Assembly: GCA_016219275.1 (NCBI GenBank)
Contig: JACRBM010000042.1
Coordinates: 37,244 to 101,243, forward strand
From: Chloroflexota bacterium
GTDB lineage: Bacteria > Chloroflexota > Anaerolineae > UBA4142
Direction of reading: 5' to 3'
DNA: 64,000 nt
Shown here: one piece after another, positions 63,010 through 64,000 of the stretch
Layout: the number at the start of each line of letters is the position of its first letter
Position numbering within the stretch: position 1 is the stretch's first letter
Notes under the pieces: generated by a model
Database searches by the model: none
What the model was told of the DNA's origin: nothing
The model's input: the letters and a program-made list of their open reading frames with translations, nothing else
Translations under genes and position numbers: made by a program

Positions 63010-63798
63010 ATGTCTCTAGTGAAAGTGATGAGTTTCAATATTCGGTACGGCACTGCCGATGATGGCGAACATCGGTGGGAGAATCGCAAAGAGATGGTGA
63101 TTCGCCGAATCCAATCGTTCGATCCGGATTTGGTCGGTCTTCAAGAATGTCGGGACGACGCGCAAGCCGCGTACGTGAAAAACAGTTTGCCCAACTATGA
63201 ATTTATCGGCGTGCGGCGCGGCGGCAACAGCGAGACCACGCTGGAAATGACGCCCATCCTCTACAAGAAAACGGTATTCGCAGAAATCGCGCGTGGAAAT
63301 TTCTGGTTGAGCGAAACGCCCGATGTGCCGGGAAGCAAGGGCTGGGGCAGTCTCTTTCCGCGCACGGTAACGTGGACGAAACTGCAATGCAAAAACTCCA
63401 CTCACTCGGTCGTGTTCCTAAACGCGCATTTCGATCACCGCTCCGTAACCGCGCAAGAGCAGTCCGCTGCTCTCGTTTGCAAGTGGGCGCAACAATTCGC
63501 CGCGCAACACGCGGTGATTGTGACCGGCGATTTCAACACCGGCAAAGATACCCTTGCCTATGAGTGTCTGGTGAACGGCGACGTGCTCTACGATGTGTAT
63601 CGCAAAGCACACGCAGGCAGAAACCAGGAAGAAACTTATCACGGCTATGGCAAGCCCGGCGCACAAGCGGCGATTGACTGGCTTTTGGCATCGCACCAAT
63701 TCGAAACCATCGCCGCTGAGATTGACCGATTCTGCGAGCGCGGTTTGTATCCCTCCGATCACTTTCCGCTCACGGCGGTGTTGCAATTCTGCAAATAA
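63010..63798 (+). CDS. endonuclease/exonuclease/phosphatase family protein
   Basis: The ATG at 63010 gives 262 residues, with a later ATG at 63028 as alternative. The EEP fold motifs are in order: MSFNIRYG, the metal Glu in LQECRDDAQ, VVFLNAHFDHRS, TGDFNTGK and the final SDHFPLTAV. The order and spacing are those of the family's small, soluble Mg-dependent phosphodiesterases and phosphatases. Substrate may be a nucleic acid or a sugar/lipid phosphate. It follows the exporter but is not obviously linked to it. Confidence 0.88.
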   Translation: MSLVKVMSFNIRYGTADDGEHRWENRKEMVIRRIQSFDPDLVGLQECRDDAQAAYVKNSLPNYEFIGVRRGGNSETTLEMTPILYKKTVFAEIARGNFWLSETPDVPGSKGWGSLFPRTVTWTKLQCKNSTHSVVFLNAHFDHRSVTAQEQSAALVCKWAQQFAAQHAVIVTGDFNTGKDTLAYECLVNGDVLYDVYRKAHAGRNQEETYHGYGKPGAQAAIDWLLASHQFETIAAEIDRFCERGLYPSDHFPLTAVLQFCK

Positions 63799-63817
63799 AA
63801 AGTCAATAGATTTTTCC

Positions 63818-63980
63818 ACGAAGGACACCAAGGGCACAAAGAAAAACAGGAAAATTTTAGAGACTGTAGCATTGCTACTGCGAATTTGGTGTTTACCGCC
63901 GAGACGCAGAGGGCGCAGAGAAAAATCAAAAGAACTCTGCGTTCTCAGCGTGCTCCGCGCCTCGGCGGTAAAATTTCCGA
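63818..63980. repeat. repeat cluster at the right edge
   Basis: CCACGAAGGACACCAAGGGCAC at 63818 is a relative of the unit at 42258. At about 63897-63970 GCCGAGACGCAGAGGGCGCAGAG faces CTCCGCGCCTCGGCGG around TCTGCGTTCTCAGCGTG. No gene is seen in the last ~200 bases. Confidence 0.55.
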
Positions 63981-64000
63981 CGTATCAGTAACGGTGCTAC

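Overview
The window looks like a chromosome segment of an anaerobic or facultative, high-GC bacterium, most probably a Chloroflexota (Anaerolineae-like) genome. This is an inference. It rests on lipoproteins with long Pro/Thr/Ala linkers, several Opp-type sugar importers, a giant LacI-sensor/histidine-kinase/AraC fusion, and dozens of palindromic intergenic repeats. No rRNA, tRNA, CRISPR array or transposase was seen.

Region 1 (1-5852, plus strand): the end of an unknown gene, a TIM-barrel amidohydrolase, an Opp/Dpp-type ABC importer (lipoprotein plus two permeases, no ATPase beside it) and a metallo-beta-lactamase-fold protein.

Region 2 (6093-16069, minus strand) is the most unusual part. 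Read in transcription order it is: Crp/Fnr regulator, long regulated leader, DASS/SLC13 anion transporter, AprA-like flavoprotein, AprB-like ferredoxin, HdrA fused to an MvhD domain, HdrC, HdrB, and a split ChrA-type transporter. The hdrA-hdrC-hdrB-chrA genes overlap by a few bases and end in a clear intrinsic terminator. An 18-bp perfect palindrome is centred at -41.5 relative to a TATAAT box, and a long hairpin with a T-run sits just before the first gene. I read this as an adenylylsulfate-reductase-type redox module wired to a heterodisulfide-reductase electron relay and to two anion transporters. No sat or dsr gene is in the window.

Region 3 (16393-27024, mainly minus): plant-sugar catabolism, with rhamnose mutarotase on the plus strand, then xylulokinase, GH3, a HAD hydrolase, two Gfo/Idh/MocA oxidoreductases, GH4 and an unknown toroid-type protein.

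Region 4 (27055-54781, plus): a sigma70 promoter and AraC-style direct-repeat operator precede a 1207-residue sensor/regulator. The same operator appears inverted before a receiver protein and a complete Opp-type importer (ATPase, lipoprotein, two permeases, ATPase). Next come two paralogous ~860-880-residue proteins of unknown family, another toroid-type protein, a B12-radical SAM protein, an aldo/keto reductase with Fe-S clusters, a second amidohydrolase, a GNAT, and a YjhG-type xylonate dehydratase with a FAH-fold partner. Together with the GH67 alpha-glucuronidase (58174-60336) this indicates uptake and oxidative breakdown of xylan or glucuronoxylan oligosaccharides.

Region 5 (54829-63798, plus): a low-GC orphan with a HEPN-like motif, a methyltransferase and a DJ-1 protein that appear inserted beside a duplicated start of the GH67 gene, then GH67, a three-gene ABC-2 exporter and an exonuclease/phosphatase-fold protein.

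Several palindromic repeat families lie between genes. Two copies lie in frame inside GH67, and another repeat forms the C-terminus of the YjhG homologue.
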